Positions 24,601 through 36,436 are shown, numbered from the stretch's first letter. The stretch: DNA of 64,000 nucleotides from Urechis unicinctus (GCA_034190875.2 CM067343.1:42174109-42238108), one strand, 5' to 3'. Made by a program: numbers and translations. The notes: generated by a model from the letters alone, not told the origin.

Positions 24601-27013
24601 GATATAATTTTGTTCAATAATATCTCAGGAATTATAAGTAATGAAGAACTGACATTAAGCAGTTACGTTCGTGAGTGACAATCAATATTAGAATGGTCCA
24701 TGTGTAATATGGGGCCGCTAGCTTGCTTAATAATAAGGCGTGTCATCAAAAATTATTCCCCATAGGGTTAACATAATAAATGAGATCTTTTTCAAAGTTT
24801 TTCAACAATAACTCAGGCAAAAAGGCCATGCAGAGCTGATATTTAGTTTGTAAGTGAGCATCAATATAAGAGTGGTCCATGCATAATGTGGGGTTGCTAG
24901 CTTGCTTAATAAGATAACGTGCCATCAAAAATTATTCCCCATAGGGTTAACATAATAAATGAGATCTTTTTCAAAGTTTTTCAACAATAACTCAGGCAAA
25001 AAGGCCATGCAGAGCTGATATTTAGTTTGTAAGTGAGCATCAATATAAAAGTGGTCCATGCATAATGTGGGGTTGCTAGCTTGCTTAATAAGATAATGTG
25101 CCATCAAAAAGATTTCCCATTGAGTTAACAAAGTAAAGGAGATTTTTAAGTTTTGTTGGAGGGGGAATATCATGCATGGGTGACTGATCCTCAAAATAAG
25201 AGTGTTCCATGTGTAATTTGGGGCTGTAAGCATGCTTTATAAGAAAACTTGCCGTCAAAAATTATTCCTCATTGGCTTAGCATGGTAAATGAGATATTTT
25301 GTGAGATTTTCAATAATAATTCAGGGGTCAAAGGTCACACTTGGCAGATTTTTAGCTTGCAATTGTCATGAGAGGGGTCCATATGTAATTTGGGGCTGCT
25401 AACTCACTTAATAACAAAACGTGCAACCTAAAGTTTACCGACGGAAGGGCGGACAGATGGACGGACGCATTTTATATCGCAGTGACCGAGATTTTATGTC
25501 ACATAAACATGCCCCTCTCCTACTCTATATGCCACCCATGTCCTCAAACACCTATCAGTAAATCTTAATCCATTTGCACACTCAACAACTCTTATCATCT
25601 GAGACAACACATGATGTAGAGATCACAGTAGTAAAAACACAGCCAAACATCATCAGAACATACAAACAAGAGGGCTGGTACCTTATCTCCAACCATGTAA
25701 CCGTCACCACCTCCGTTAGACACAAGAAACTTCTCGAGGTTGGCCAGGACGGGTTGTACATGAGCCAGATACTTCACGATTCCAGCAGCCTGCCTCACAA
25801 AACACACCCCAGCACTCAATGACAACATCAGTGGCTCAAACCATAGCTCATAGGATAGTTATAAGTGGCCAGTGTCACAATCAATTGTTAACATAACAAT
25901 TTGGGTAAATTTTTTGAATGGCTTTCTTTACTCATTGTTTACAGATGTAAGCATGAGATTTAAATGTTCTAAAAACCATCTTGTTCCAAAATAATATTTT
26001 TCTGATCTGCATACTTTTTCATTTTAAGATAAGAATGTAGATACCATCATTACAAATTAATACCAAATATGGTCGCTGAATTATATAAAAACAATACCAA
26101 GTCACCTTAAGTTCATCGTTCTCTGCACCATACACATCCTTCAGTGTGTTGGAGAGGTCATCCGTGCGGTCAACGATCATGTCAATGCAAGCATTCTGCC
26201 AGGCGTCACCTCCCATCATACCTATGTAACATCACATCAACAACTCATGACTAGCCTCACAGAGAAATACTAAGTCCAAGTCTCACATGTACAGTGACTG
26301 GTATTGTTAGACGTTCATGTTTCCATTGCGATATGGAAGAAACTTTCTATATTATTGTTTCTATTTATAGCATCTCGATCATTACATGGTTTTATCAGTG
26401 GTAGGATGCTCAATACGTTATATCTACATGGAGCCATATAATGAGTGACTGCAATTCAAATAATATCTGGAACACACCATGTTGGTTGGCAATGTACCGG
26501 GCTATTGCTTTGGATTGGCATAGCTGCTTGTCCCCATCAATGGTCAGGACTGGCATCTGACCCATTGGCATTTCTGAAAATTACATTCAAGATATGAATA
26601 GTATACAAATGTGTGACATATGCATCATATTTCGTGTCAGATCAATGGTATCTGAGTTGGTTGTTCAATAGAAATATAAACTTCGGACAGCTGTTTTTTA
26701 TACCGTGATAACAGCAGATGACAGGAAAAAAAATAATGATATACTTATTAATCCCCACACAGTTCCGATTTACAGACGGAAATAGGAAACATTAAATTAA
26801 ACGTTAAATGGACATAAACAAACAGGATCCCATTAGCAAACCAGGGAATGGACTTGATATGAAGATGGAATACTGACTGGATTTGTATTGAGACCATTCC
26901 TCGTTTTCAACTCTGTGATCCTCAAACTCCTGTCCGCAAGCATGAAGCAGAAAACGAATGCTCTCCCCCAGTCCGCAAAGATTGAAGTAGGACAGCTTGT
27001 AAGTGGGAGCCAT
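21619..27013 (-). CDS. sigma-class glutathione S-transferase, five coding exons
   Basis: Coding exons on the minus strand are 27013-26878, 26573-26478, 26221-26106, 25789-25682 and 21804-21619. Each junction has GT donor and AG acceptor in matching phase, giving 642 nt (213 aa plus stop). Exon 1 has the N-terminal thioredoxin-fold start YKLSYFNLCGLGESIRFLL, with the catalytic Tyr early in the chain (YFN) as in sigma GSTs. Exon 2 has the glutathione-binding MPMGQMPVLTIDG and CQSKAIARYIA. Exons 3-5 form the helical C-terminal domain, with GGGDGYMVGDK then TWADTTVSG. The enzyme conjugates glutathione to electrophiles in the cytosol; prostaglandin D synthase activity is known for some relatives. 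It is the only intact host gene I can assemble here. Confidence 0.9.
23580..23834. repeat. tandem duplication of ~127 bp in GST intron 4
   Basis: Two neighbouring copies share the core AAGTTAAATTCTATAGT and the ending AAACAAATGTGCCAC with few differences. It lies in the last intron of the GST gene and has no coding content. Confidence 0.75.
24743..25110. repeat. 179-bp tandem repeat in GST intron 4
   Basis: Two nearly identical units start at 24,744 and 24,923, and a third, diverging one at 25,102 (CCATCAAAAA...). More diverged relatives occur at about 22.2-22.6, 23.4, 24.4-24.7 and 25.2-25.5 kb, all with the phrase GGTCCATG(T/C)(A/G)TAAT. This looks like an intronic repeat family that spread locally. 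Confidence 0.8.
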
Positions 27014-28184
27014 TGCAGTTCCGCTGGTTGTGTTAATGAGGCTTAGTTAGCAGCAACAAACAAACATAACAGACACATGGGTGAGATTGGATCTTTATTT
27101 CTACAATCTAGTACTACTGGCATCGATGACCCCTTCAGCAGCTACCGCTCAGTGATTATATGATGTGCTGTGTTGCGATTGATCTAGATGCATATGAATA
27201 AGTGTACGAGTTCTATTCTTCAAGTTACAAAAGTTGATATTTTCATCTGACAATTAAGAATAAATTATAAGGAGTGTCTTACCTCACTGAAAATTTCAGT
27301 AACGGAAACAAACAAACCAACAAACAAACAGAAATCAGATCATTATAATAGAGAAGATAGCAAGTGGATTAAGGCGGCTCAATGGGTCTGGGAGTGTAAC
27401 ATCTATATGAGGAGATTATGTAGAGGCTAAAAAAGGGTTTCTTTAAATTCATAAAAACAGCTTCCATGGGTTTCTACTGTGGTGGAAGCCATCAGACCAA
27501 TTTCAAGCAACAATCACTGCTTACACATTATTCAGCTTGCCTTAGAGTGTGAATACTAACAATCAGCTCATTTATTTAACCTGTGTATACCCTTAGAGTG
27601 TCTATTGATTGGAGTTATTGTCAATATTGGAATAAAAATGTTGACTACCAAATGGGTGAATTTCATGATTTATCAGATGATGCATTATCTAAATTACTAA
27701 TGGATTTTGTATAGATACAGGTTATGTCAGCTGCTTTATAATATAAACTTCGACTGAGCAGCTCTGTCTATCCAATGGGCTGGCTGTCACATTTGGCAAC
27801 CAGGCAATAGCAGTAGCCACTGCATTGACTGAGTTATATATTATCCATTTGTCTATTTTTCAAAATATTTGCATACAAAAAAAAAAATATTTTTTATGCT
27901 AACCATTCAGTAAAATTCCATAATCTTAATTACACAGTAAAATTTTGTACATTTATTTCCAATGAATATTTGCTGTCGAAATTTACCCAAACACGTGGCC
28001 CACGAGCATAAACGAGTCGATCTGCAGAAGTTAACGTGTATATTGGCACCGCATACAGGAATTAGGTACGGACAGCGCCGGGGACAGAGTTTGGGAGATT
28101 CGATGTCAAGACATCTGAAGATGATGAAGCGAAAACGGGAAATAGGACTTATCGAGATGATTCGATGTGGACCTCCGTTCTATT
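27014..28184. other. upstream region of the GST gene
   Basis: This should include the GST promoter and 5' UTR on the minus strand; I could not fix a TATA box or start site. A 77-codon plus-strand frame (27962-28195) is not recognised. Confidence 0.35.
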
Positions 28185-28226
28185 CACCAGTGTGAAGTTG
28201 GCGCAAAATAGTAGAACCATATAAGA
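28185..28226 (+). repeat. inverted repeat, left arm
   Basis: About 42 bp (CACCAGTGTGAAGTTGGCGC...) match the reverse complement of 30,922-30,963 with few mismatches. The two arms enclose 2.7 kb containing the 181-bp tandem array. Confidence 0.7.
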
Positions 28227-28900
28227 CGAGATCTCGCGAGAAGAAAAAGAAGCAAATACCTTATTGCAGATATTACTATGTTTTCGAGATAGCTTGATAT
28301 TTTCGTCTGCTACGATATGCTTTATTTTAATGTTGCAATCTTCGTTTTATACTGGTAATTGCGGCCAAATGTCAAATATGACTCAAGTGCTGTGAGAAAT
28401 GATAACAAGTGGATCTACAATTACCCGCGTTGTTGTTATCATTCGTTATTAAACTATATATGGTGTGTAAACTTTAGTTTTGAGCGATATTGAAAGGTTT
28501 TTTGTGCAATCAAGTCCATAATAGGATCGGTAAGTTAGAAATCAAAGTTAGAAATCAATGAATTCGAGCACATAATTTTATAAAATAAAATAAGATTAAA
28601 ACCAGTTATGAACACATGCTAAATGATATAAACTTGTTGTCTCTCTTGAATGACATTGCATTTTCGCCGAATAGGGATATTGCTTTCCCATATGTCATGC
28701 GTTAATAATCCTAGTGTGAGAGCCTGTCATGTAATGTAAGAATCTGTAGAACCCTCCCCTAACCCCCCGCCCCCACAAAAAAAAACCCAGTGATAATAGC
28801 AATGAACAATCCCATACATTAAAAACATATCCCAGCAACAAAATATTGTACATTGTTCCACAATCAAGTTTTTCTATGTCCAGAGCAATTTAGCTGACTC
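28227..28900. other. AT-rich spacer between inverted repeat and tandem array
   Basis: No gene seen. It contains a C/A-rich low-complexity run at about 28,750-28,790. Confidence 0.4.
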
Positions 28901-28904
28901 CAAA

Positions 28905-30680
28905 TTAATTATTCTCTGGTGCTATGCACTGATAAGGCAACTCAAAACTGTATGTAGTATACCCCAATCAGCCAGTTAACTATCTAGAACAGATTATTGG
29001 AAGCCATGTGTATTGAGTTCACATTGGGTCCAAAATCTCACTTTGCACCCGCTTAAGCAAAAAATATGGGAGGGGAACCCCCAAAGATAACTTTTATCTG
29101 GTGCTATGCACCCACCAAGCTACCCAAAACTGTATGCAGTATACCCCCATCGGTGTTATGACTATCTAGACCATTTAGTGGAAGCTTTGTATATTGAGTT
29201 AACATAGGGTTCAAAATCTCACTTTCAACCCGCTGTAACACACAAACTGGGAGGGAAACCCCCAAAGTAACTATGGTCTGCTACTATACACCCACTAGGC
29301 TACCCAAAACTGTATCCAGTATACCCCCATCGGCGTTATAACTATCTAGAACCATTTAGTGGAAGCTATGTATATTTAGGTCCCGCAAAGCCAAAAATCA
29401 CACTTTGAACCCCCTGTAACACAAAAACTGGGAGGGAAACCCCCAAAGTAACTATGGTCTGCTACTTTACACCTACTAGGCTACCCAAAACTGTATCCAG
29501 TATACCCCCATCGGCGTTATAACTATCTAGAACCATTTAGTGGAAGTTATGTGTATTGAGTTAACATTGGGTCCAAAATCTCACTTTGAACACCCTGTAA
29601 CACAAAAACTGGGAGGGAAACCCCCAAAGTAACTATGGTCTGCTACTATACACTCACTAGGCTACCTAAAACTGTATCCAGTATACCCCCATCGGTGTTA
29701 TAACTATCTAGAACCATTTAGTGGAAGCTATGTGTATTGAGTTAAACTAGGGTCCCAAATCTCACTTTGAACCCCCTGTAACACAAAATCTTGGAGATAA
29801 ACCCCCAAAGTAACTATGGTCTGCTACTATAACCCCCTGTAACATGCAGTATCTAGATCTAGAACCATGTTATTTAGTGGAAGTAATGTATATTTAGGGG
29901 AAACCCCCAAAGTAACTATGGTCTGCTACTAAAAATCCTTTGAACCCCCTGTAACACAAAATTTAGTCTATGGGAGGGAAACCCAGGCTACCCAAAACTA
30001 ACCCGCAAAGCCAAAAATCTCACTTTGAACCCCCTATGGTCTGCTACTATACACCCACTAGGCTACCCAAAACTGTATGCAGTATACCTCCATCGGCGTT
30101 ATAACTATCTAGAACCATTTAGTGGAAGCTATGTGTATTGAGTTAACATAGGGTCCAAACTCGTCTGCTACTATACACCCCACTAGGCTACCCAAAACTG
30201 TATGCAGTATACCCCCATCGGCGTTATAACTATCTAGAACCATTTTGTGGAAGCTATGTATATTTAGGTCCCGCAAAGCCAAAAATCACACTTTAACCCC
30301 CCCAAACACAAAAACTGGGAGGAAAACCCCCAAGTAACTATAGTCTGCTACATTACACCTAGTAGGCTACCAAAACTGCAAAGCCAAAAATGCAGTTAGG
30401 CGTTATAACTATCCCAGTTTTTGTGTTACAGGGGGTTCAAAGTGAGATTTTAGACCCTAGGTTAACTCAATACACATAGCTTCCACTAAATGGTTCTAGA
30501 TAGTTATAACGCCGATGGGGGTATACTGCATGCAGTTTTAGGTAGCCAAGTGGGTGTATAGTAGCTGACCATAGTTACTTTGGGGGTTTCCCTCCCAGTT
30601 ATTGTGTTACAGGGTGTTGAAAGTGGCCAAATATGTGATTTTGGACCCAATGTTAACTCAATATACATAGTATGTATATT
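28905..30680. repeat. ~181-bp satellite-like tandem array with an inverted last block
   Basis: The unit carries the phrases CTGCTACTATACACCC, GTATACCCCCATCGGCGT and GGGAGGGAAACCCCC. Starts recur near 28,905, 29,088, 29,270, 29,451, 29,632 and 29,813. Between 29,820 and 30,170 the units are shuffled and partial. From about 30,405 to 30,680 the unit appears in the opposite orientation. No coding content. Confidence 0.85.
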
Positions 30681-30921
30681 GATTTACAAAAGTTCACTTA
30701 AAGTGGATCATGGTTCCCGATTATGTTTAATTATAGTTGTTTATTTATGTTTCAAAGGAAATAAACTATTTCTACTTGTCTATAGTCGTTCTGTTTTCTA
30801 TGCGTTGAATCCTTATATTCCGTTGCAGCCCGACCAATCAGCTGATCTGTGTTTACATGCTAAAATTCGGCGTAAGCTATTTGCCGCTCATCTGTACCAG
30901 GAATAGGTTGTCCCGTCGGGC

Positions 30922-30963
30922 TCTTATTTGGTTCCACTATTTTGCGCCAGCTTCACACTGGTG
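30922..30963 (-). repeat. inverted repeat, right arm
   Basis: Reverse-complement partner of 28,185-28,226. Read inward from each side, both arms translate to a peptide ending TSVKLAQNS and then a stop, so they may be the ends of two convergent related sequences rather than a transposon terminus. Confidence 0.65.
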
Positions 30964-31469
30964 TTCCTGGTGGTCGGAAGCACGTTCACCACAGCATTCA
31001 GAGAGGAAGAATTAATATCATTCCATTTGGCGCAATGGCTATCAACAATTTGACTGTGGACCACGTGTATACTTGCAGTTTTAGGTTGCGTGGTCTCTCT
31101 ATGACAATTTCTGAGCAATCATGGTGCATATGAGCGTTGGGATGATAGTGATGACGGTATAGTCATACTTCTTTACGCGCAGGCCAGTAAATCAGAGGCT
31201 TTAGTGCAACGGCCAGGAATTTCACCCAGGTGTTGATAATCGCCAAGCACGTTCCACTAGATATGTTATACAGGTCTGCAAGAAAAGCATTGGACAGGTC
31301 CATTGGTAGTTTCATCAAAACCAGCGTCATTTATCCAGAGCAGAGAGCTTTCTTGTTGGGCCACATCTTTCGGTGTTGCAGTGAAGGCTCAGGGGACTTT
31401 AGTTGAGACAACTTTGTTTTACCCCACTCCAGTAAAGGGTGCAGGCAAATGCAACCAGTCGAGCAGCAC

Positions 31470-31665
31470 AATAGCTACTGTCGTTTTTTGGCATAGGCCA
31501 CCCCCGAGACTCGAGTGGGTCGAAGAAGCCTTTTTTCATGAAAAAACCTATTGTTCTGGCGCTAAACCCCTTTGCGAGCGTACTTTTGGTCATACATTTG
31601 TGGCCTTTGCACAATAGCTACTGTCTTTTTTGGGCATAAGCCACCCCCGAGGGACGAAGAAGCCT
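31470..31665 (+). repeat. direct repeat, ~55 bp, 142 bp apart
   Basis: AATAGCTACTGTC(G)TTTTTTGG followed by GCCACCCCCGAG and GAAGAAGCC occurs at about 31,470-31,530 and again at 31,612-31,662. It lies just before the replicase-like element and might belong to its terminal region. Confidence 0.6.
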
Positions 31666-31830
31666 TTTTGTACAGGCCCACCAAATATATAGCCAACAGG
31701 GAATCCACAACGGGTGCCGCAGCACCACATATACCACCGCCAGCCACATATATATATACAGCACCAGCCTCAAACTCATATGATATACACAATGACTCAT
31801 GTAGAGAGAGCAAATGCCGTACGCTAAGAA

Positions 31831-34800
31831 TTGCAGGCAAAGACTGGGGAGCGTCCACCGTATGTCTTTTCTAAGACTGCCTTGGAAGACCAGGAGGCGC
31901 AGTTGAAGGCTCTAAAGCTGCAAGAGGTGGTCCCGAAAGTCTGTAATGAGATAGCGCCTGCCAAAGATGAGTTTGACCTAGTTTGTCGATGCTTTGGACA
32001 ACCTGGAGCACCAATGCGGGCTCCGACGCCGGGCTCACCAGAGAACGCACAAAAGAAATTCTCGAGAAGCTCCCATCAGGCAAACATCTACTCCGAATCA
32101 AGTTTCTGCAGGAAGTCCGGGGCGAGTGGGAGGTCAGAGATAAATATCTGCCCGTGCGGGATAAGAATAAGAAAATCGTTCTGCTGACAAAAAACACACG
32201 CCCAGGGGTCTTGGTAGGAATCAATCAGAAATACTATAGGCATACATATCCGGTGACGGCAGTCATCTACTGCACATATGCGGTCCGTGAGGCAGATGTC
32301 CCAACGCTGACCCTAATGAAAGAGAGCACAAATGTCAACTGCGAGGCAAAGCGAGTCCTGGAGCATTTCTCGTGGCAGCAGATTGGTAACGGATTGTCTG
32401 AGAAAAGAAAAGAAAATTTTCTAGAATGGGAAGAAAGGGTGCACAACGTCAGATCCCAGATAGGTGATCTATCTGCGTTAGAAAGCACATTTTCTCGCAG
32501 CATTGTCGTTCGTGACTTTGCGGGTGGCAAAATATACCAGGGCACAAGATATAAGCACTGGGCTCCCATTCACATCGTTCTTCACAATGGCAATGCCTGG
32601 TCGGCCAATCTCTCGTTTCCACGCACCCGCACCATAAACTTCTATGAAGGCGACATCTGGCAATCAATTCAGGAAACCACCTTGCGCAGTGTGGGTACTG
32701 GGGCCCGGTGACGCCACCCTGACCGTTGACCAGTACGTACTCGAGGACGGCACTCTCTATCGACGAAAGAAAAACCAATGGGGACCTACACCTTCTGGAT
32801 ATCTCTCCGACATCCAGAATGCCTGTGTTGAGTATAGTCACGGCGGGATGTGGAACAGCATGGATTACAAAACAAAGGATGTGACCGAGATCGACATGAA
32901 ACACTGCTATCCAGCGTCCATCCAAGGACTAGGTGATTGCGCTGCCTGGTTTGCCCGCTTCGGTCACACACGCCACCGGTTCCGACGAGCGGCCATCAAT
33001 GGACTACCGCCTGGGCACGACGCCACAGGATTTGCAGAAGTGGTTGCATGGGAGTTTGCAGCAGGAGTACATCCAGTGGTCGTGCACTGGATAGGCGGTC
33101 ATTTCAGAGAAAAGAAATGGGTGCCACTGGCGCTACTTGCCTTCGTCTCACGCCACCTGTGAGAGGTCATCATATCCTTTGAAAAGCAAACAGACGTGTG
33201 GATGCCTTCGGACAGAAATTTGGGCCGTAACCGGATCGGGAAGCTCACACAGGGACAAAGCGTAGAGTGCAAAAACCTTACCCGATGCCTGTTCACTTGC
33301 GAGGCTGAGAAAGACTTCCTAGGGCGTGATATGTCCGCCAACGGAACTCTTGTTGGTCCCGATAAATGTCCACTTGGCTGGGTGCTGACATACTACGACG
33401 GCAACCAGGCTCAATATACTCATCTCCGAGCCAGCATGCTAGGCTATGTGTACATCAACCTGATATCCATGCTACAGCCCTTCCAGCCGGAAGAAGTTGT
33501 GTAAGTGGCCACCGACTTCATCTACATCTACAAAGAAAGCCTGGCAAAAATCAGCGACGGGGTGCCCAGCTGGTCAGTGGCGAGATAAAGGCGATATACC
33601 TTTACAGGCAGCCGAATAAGCTTGTTATTCTCCTAGTATAGAAGTGCAGGTGGCATCGGAAGCGAAGCTTCCACTGCATTCGCTGTCCCCTTCCATCTAC
33701 GATCCCCTGTCCACAAAGATGCTCTCCTACCTGACGAGTGGTGGTGGCAGTGGAAAGACCACACGGGCAATAGATCTATTCAAAGACGTCCACCCACGCC
33801 TACTCGTCGCCTAGCCAAGAGCATGAGAGAGCGGGGCGCAGATGCACAAACCTATCATAGCTTCTTACGGTGGTGTGGTGATAACCCGGGGGTGATAAAG
33901 GCTGGTCACCAGAAGTGATGGGAAGAAGTGGATTCCCCGAGTTTTAATTTGGGATGAGACCTGCAATGTGCCGAGAGCCCAGCTTGAAATCTTCCATGGT
34001 CGGCTGCGAGAGAAAGGCGCGCAGGTCGTATGGTGTGGAGACCCAAGACAGCCTCATACCATCTCTGCCGCACCAATGGTTGAGAGACCATGCCGACTAC
34101 TACAAAACAGTACTTACAGACTATAGGGCCAATGATCCGCCACTACAAAAACTAAAGCAATCCATGCGGCTCAAATCCAACACCACACAGTGTAGGCTGA
34201 TACGGAAAGCAACGAATCTGTGGAAATGGGATGACTTTGTCCAGCAGTGGCATCCATGGGAATACGCGACCAGATCAAAGACATCCTCTTGGAACGGCAC
34301 AGAGTTCTATTTCCCAACATACCAGTGCTGCTGATATATCACCCAAAGAGCATTCGTCGTCAGAACAGGCTTGTTGCCATACCCGGCGTCGGTAGTTCCA
34401 ACCTTGTTGTCAACGACGTGGTGCATGTGCCGCTTTTTGTGTTCCGCCGGCCTGCCCCGAACTAGGCATCCAGTCAAACTGGCGATATGGTTACGCCAAC
34501 ACAATTCATAGCTCCCAAGGCCTTACCATCCAATCACCGCAAAACTTGTGGCTCGTTAACGACTACCTCGGCTGGGCAAACTTGGCTTATTAGGCCGTAT
34601 CCAGGGTCGAGTACATGGAGCAGCTGGCAAGGGTGTGTGTGCCACCAAATCCGGAACCACGGTCGCCACATCCGCCATCGCCTCCACCTGACAAGGGTGT
34701 GGTTGCAGCGAAGCTAAAAAATTATAAAAAGCAAGATGCAAAGCGGGGGCGCCAGACGGACGTATTTGTGGTGGATGTACTGGACTATGCGCAAGAAGGG

Positions 34801-34926
34801 TGGCGTGCCAACTGCAACATTCCTGTGTTGTGGGAGGGCTATTCGCAGTGGGAAGAAGAGCAGTGGACGCTGGACAGTAATAGGTTGCGTGGATGGAGCC
34901 ACGTTGGGGGCGGGCCCGGAGACTAG
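31831..34926 (+). pseudogene. replicase-like gene: polymerase-palm-like region, SF1 helicase and possible HNH tail (decayed)
   Basis: I read this as one broken gene of about 1,000 codons. The 31,983-32,711 frame has a block I recognise only as recurring in mobile replicases (HNGNAWSANLSF, TRTINFYEGDIW). The next frame has EIDMKHCYPASI near 32,895, like polymerase motif A. Then come QYTHLRASMLGYVYINL near 33,415 and, just after a TAA, VATDFIYIYKES, like a damaged motif C. The helicase part has Walker A SGGGSGKTT (about 33,740), Walker B LIWDET (33,944), motif III CGDPRQP (34,035), motif V NTIHSSQGLTI (34,497) and motif VI AVSRVEYMEQ (34,597). The last stretch (CNIPVLWEGYSQ, QWTLDSNRL) resembles an HNH/endonuclease VII module. 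Stops at about 33,160, 33,502, 34,462 and 34,591 and several frameshifts disable it. The helicase assignment is firm, the palm likely, the HNH weak. Confidence 0.65.
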
Positions 34927-35151
34927 TTGCTGGAGTACAATCGCTGGGCGTTCCACTATATCTTTTTGCCACCCTCTCCCAATGGTGGTCCGCCCCAAGC
35001 GATCTATTTACCTGCCCTACAAAGCCTCGGGGTCTTGCTCCTATCTATTGGTCTACACCAACCAGGTGAGCTGGGAGTATGGTAGGAGTGTGGTATAGTC
35101 CAGCCCTAGGGATTTCCTGGACATAGCCTAGCATCTACATAGCTTGTGGAG

Positions 35152-35602
35152 TGTGTGTGGTATAGTATGGTAGGTTGTATAGTATGGTTGGTGGGATAGT
35201 ATGGTAGGTGGTATAGTATGGTAGGTGTATAGTATCAGTATGGTAGGTGGTATAGTATGGTTGGTGGTATAGTAGTGGTTGGTGGTATAGTATGTTTGGT
35301 GGTATAGTATGGTAGGTGTATAGTATCAGTATGGTAGGTGGTATAGTACGGTTGGTGGTATAGTATGGTTGGTGGTATAGTATGGTAGGTGTATAGTATG
35401 GTTGGTGGTATAGTATGGTTGGTGGTATAGTATGGTTGGTGTTATAGTATGGTTGGTGGTATAGTATGGTTGGTGGTATAGTATGGTAGGTGGTATAGTA
35501 TGGTTGGTGGTATAGTATGGTTGGTGGTATAGTATGATAGGTGGTATAGTATGGATGGTGGTATAGTAAGGTTGGTGATATAGTATGGTTGGTATACATA
35601 CC
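35152..35602. repeat. 17-bp minisatellite
   Basis: About 26 copies of a unit close to GGTATAGTATGGTTGGT with variants (GGTAGGT, single-base changes, a few shortened units). Since 51 bp equals three units, the minus strand stays open and would encode a 17-residue Tyr/Thr/Pro-rich repeat, which I treat as incidental. Confidence 0.9.
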
Positions 35603-35639
35603 ATGTATTGAACTTTGGTCTTGGTACATGGTATACATC

Positions 35640-36181
35640 ATGCGAAAACAACATTTATCCGAGAAACAAAAACAAGAAATCCGCGATTTGCAAGGGAAGG
35701 TTGCGGCAGAGCAGATTCGAAAAAAACTATGGTATTGGTACTAGTAGACTCCATAGAATGTGGAATACGGCAACAAGCTCTATGGAGGAGAGTGGCCCCC
35801 AGCCCCCAACCCCACAAAAATCTACCAATATGGTTTCTCCAAGGGTACTCCAAGAGGCGCCAGATATGGTGGGTAGCCCCCAGGAAATACTACCGCCACG
35901 ATATGGACTCTCTCTATACGATTTTTACTATACAATGCGAAATATAGAGAAAAAAGTGGGCGATATAGAAAAAAGGTACATGATATTGCAGAATCCGTAG
36001 AGGAGGAAATAGACATTGGCAGAGTCGCAATGCGCGGCGCTCGCGCCAGGCAGAGGTTTCCTGAATTCACCTTTGACCCCGCACAGCAGACAGACAATGG
36101 CGCATGCGCAGTCGGAACTCCGGACTCGTCTATTGCAAATGCGTCATGTCGTACAATGTATTATGCGAATGTATGACCCTG
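35640..36181 (+). pseudogene. small helix-turn-helix protein, frame-broken
   Basis: The ATG at 35640 starts KQHLSEKQKQEIRDLQ, then KVAAEQIRKK. After a slip in a run of seven A's the neighbouring frame continues YGIGTSRLHRMW. This is a compact helix-turn-helix of resolvase/homeodomain-like type, typical of small DNA-binding proteins in mobile elements. Downstream come a proline-rich linker, a charged helix (MRNIEKKVGDIEKR) and, after another slip in an A-run near 35,970, VEEEIDIGRVAMRGARARQRF and a stop near 36,180. It lies in the same orientation as the replicase-like gene and likely belongs to the same element, as regulator or end-binding protein; that role is inference. Confidence 0.45.
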
Positions 36182-36258
36182 ATACTGATAAAATAGATTC
36201 CGACAATGTCAACTTTACTACACACTCTAACGATACATTCTAAACACAAAATTACCAT

Positions 36259-36408
36259 ATGAATCTTACCGGTTTAATATGGGGCGCTTTTGCCGGCTTT
36301 CGCAACCACGTCCACCGAATCAATAATATTATTATTAACCAGGTCGACGTACCTCGTTCCCAGTACGGCGCACATCGATTGACTTTCGCCATGCTCCGCC
36401 CACCTTAG
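36259..36408 (+). CDS. small ORF, 49 aa, unknown
   Basis: The ATG at 36259 begins MNLTGLIWGAFAGFRNHVHR and the frame ends at 36408, 23 bases before the Polinton target duplication. Hydrophobic N-terminus, basic middle. No family recognised. It may be a last gene of the replicase-like element, whose right end the Polinton could have cut off. Confidence 0.3.
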   Translation: MNLTGLIWGAFAGFRNHVHRINNIIINQVDVPRSQYGAHRLTFAMLRPP

Positions 36409-36431
36409 TTACTGTTGCTATGTGGAGACAA

Positions 36432-36436
36432 GCTAC
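36432..36436. repeat. Polinton target-site duplication GCTAC (left)
   Basis: GCTAC directly precedes the left inverted repeat; GCTACA directly follows the right one (51,365-51,370). Polintons normally make 6-bp duplications. The sixth base A would be shared with the first base of the left repeat. Confidence 0.8.

Noticed and set aside
24743-25110. Possible CRISPR-like array
   Set aside because: Units are 179 bp, contiguous and without unique spacers; the setting is a eukaryotic intron.
35135-35641. 168-codon minus-strand open frame rich in Tyr, Thr and Pro
   Set aside because: It is entirely the 17-bp minisatellite read in an open frame; no start context, no family, and shifted frames are open too.
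31831-36431. Treating the replicase-like and HTH genes as part of the Polinton
   Set aside because: The inverted repeat and target duplication place the Polinton border at 36,437, so these genes lie outside it.
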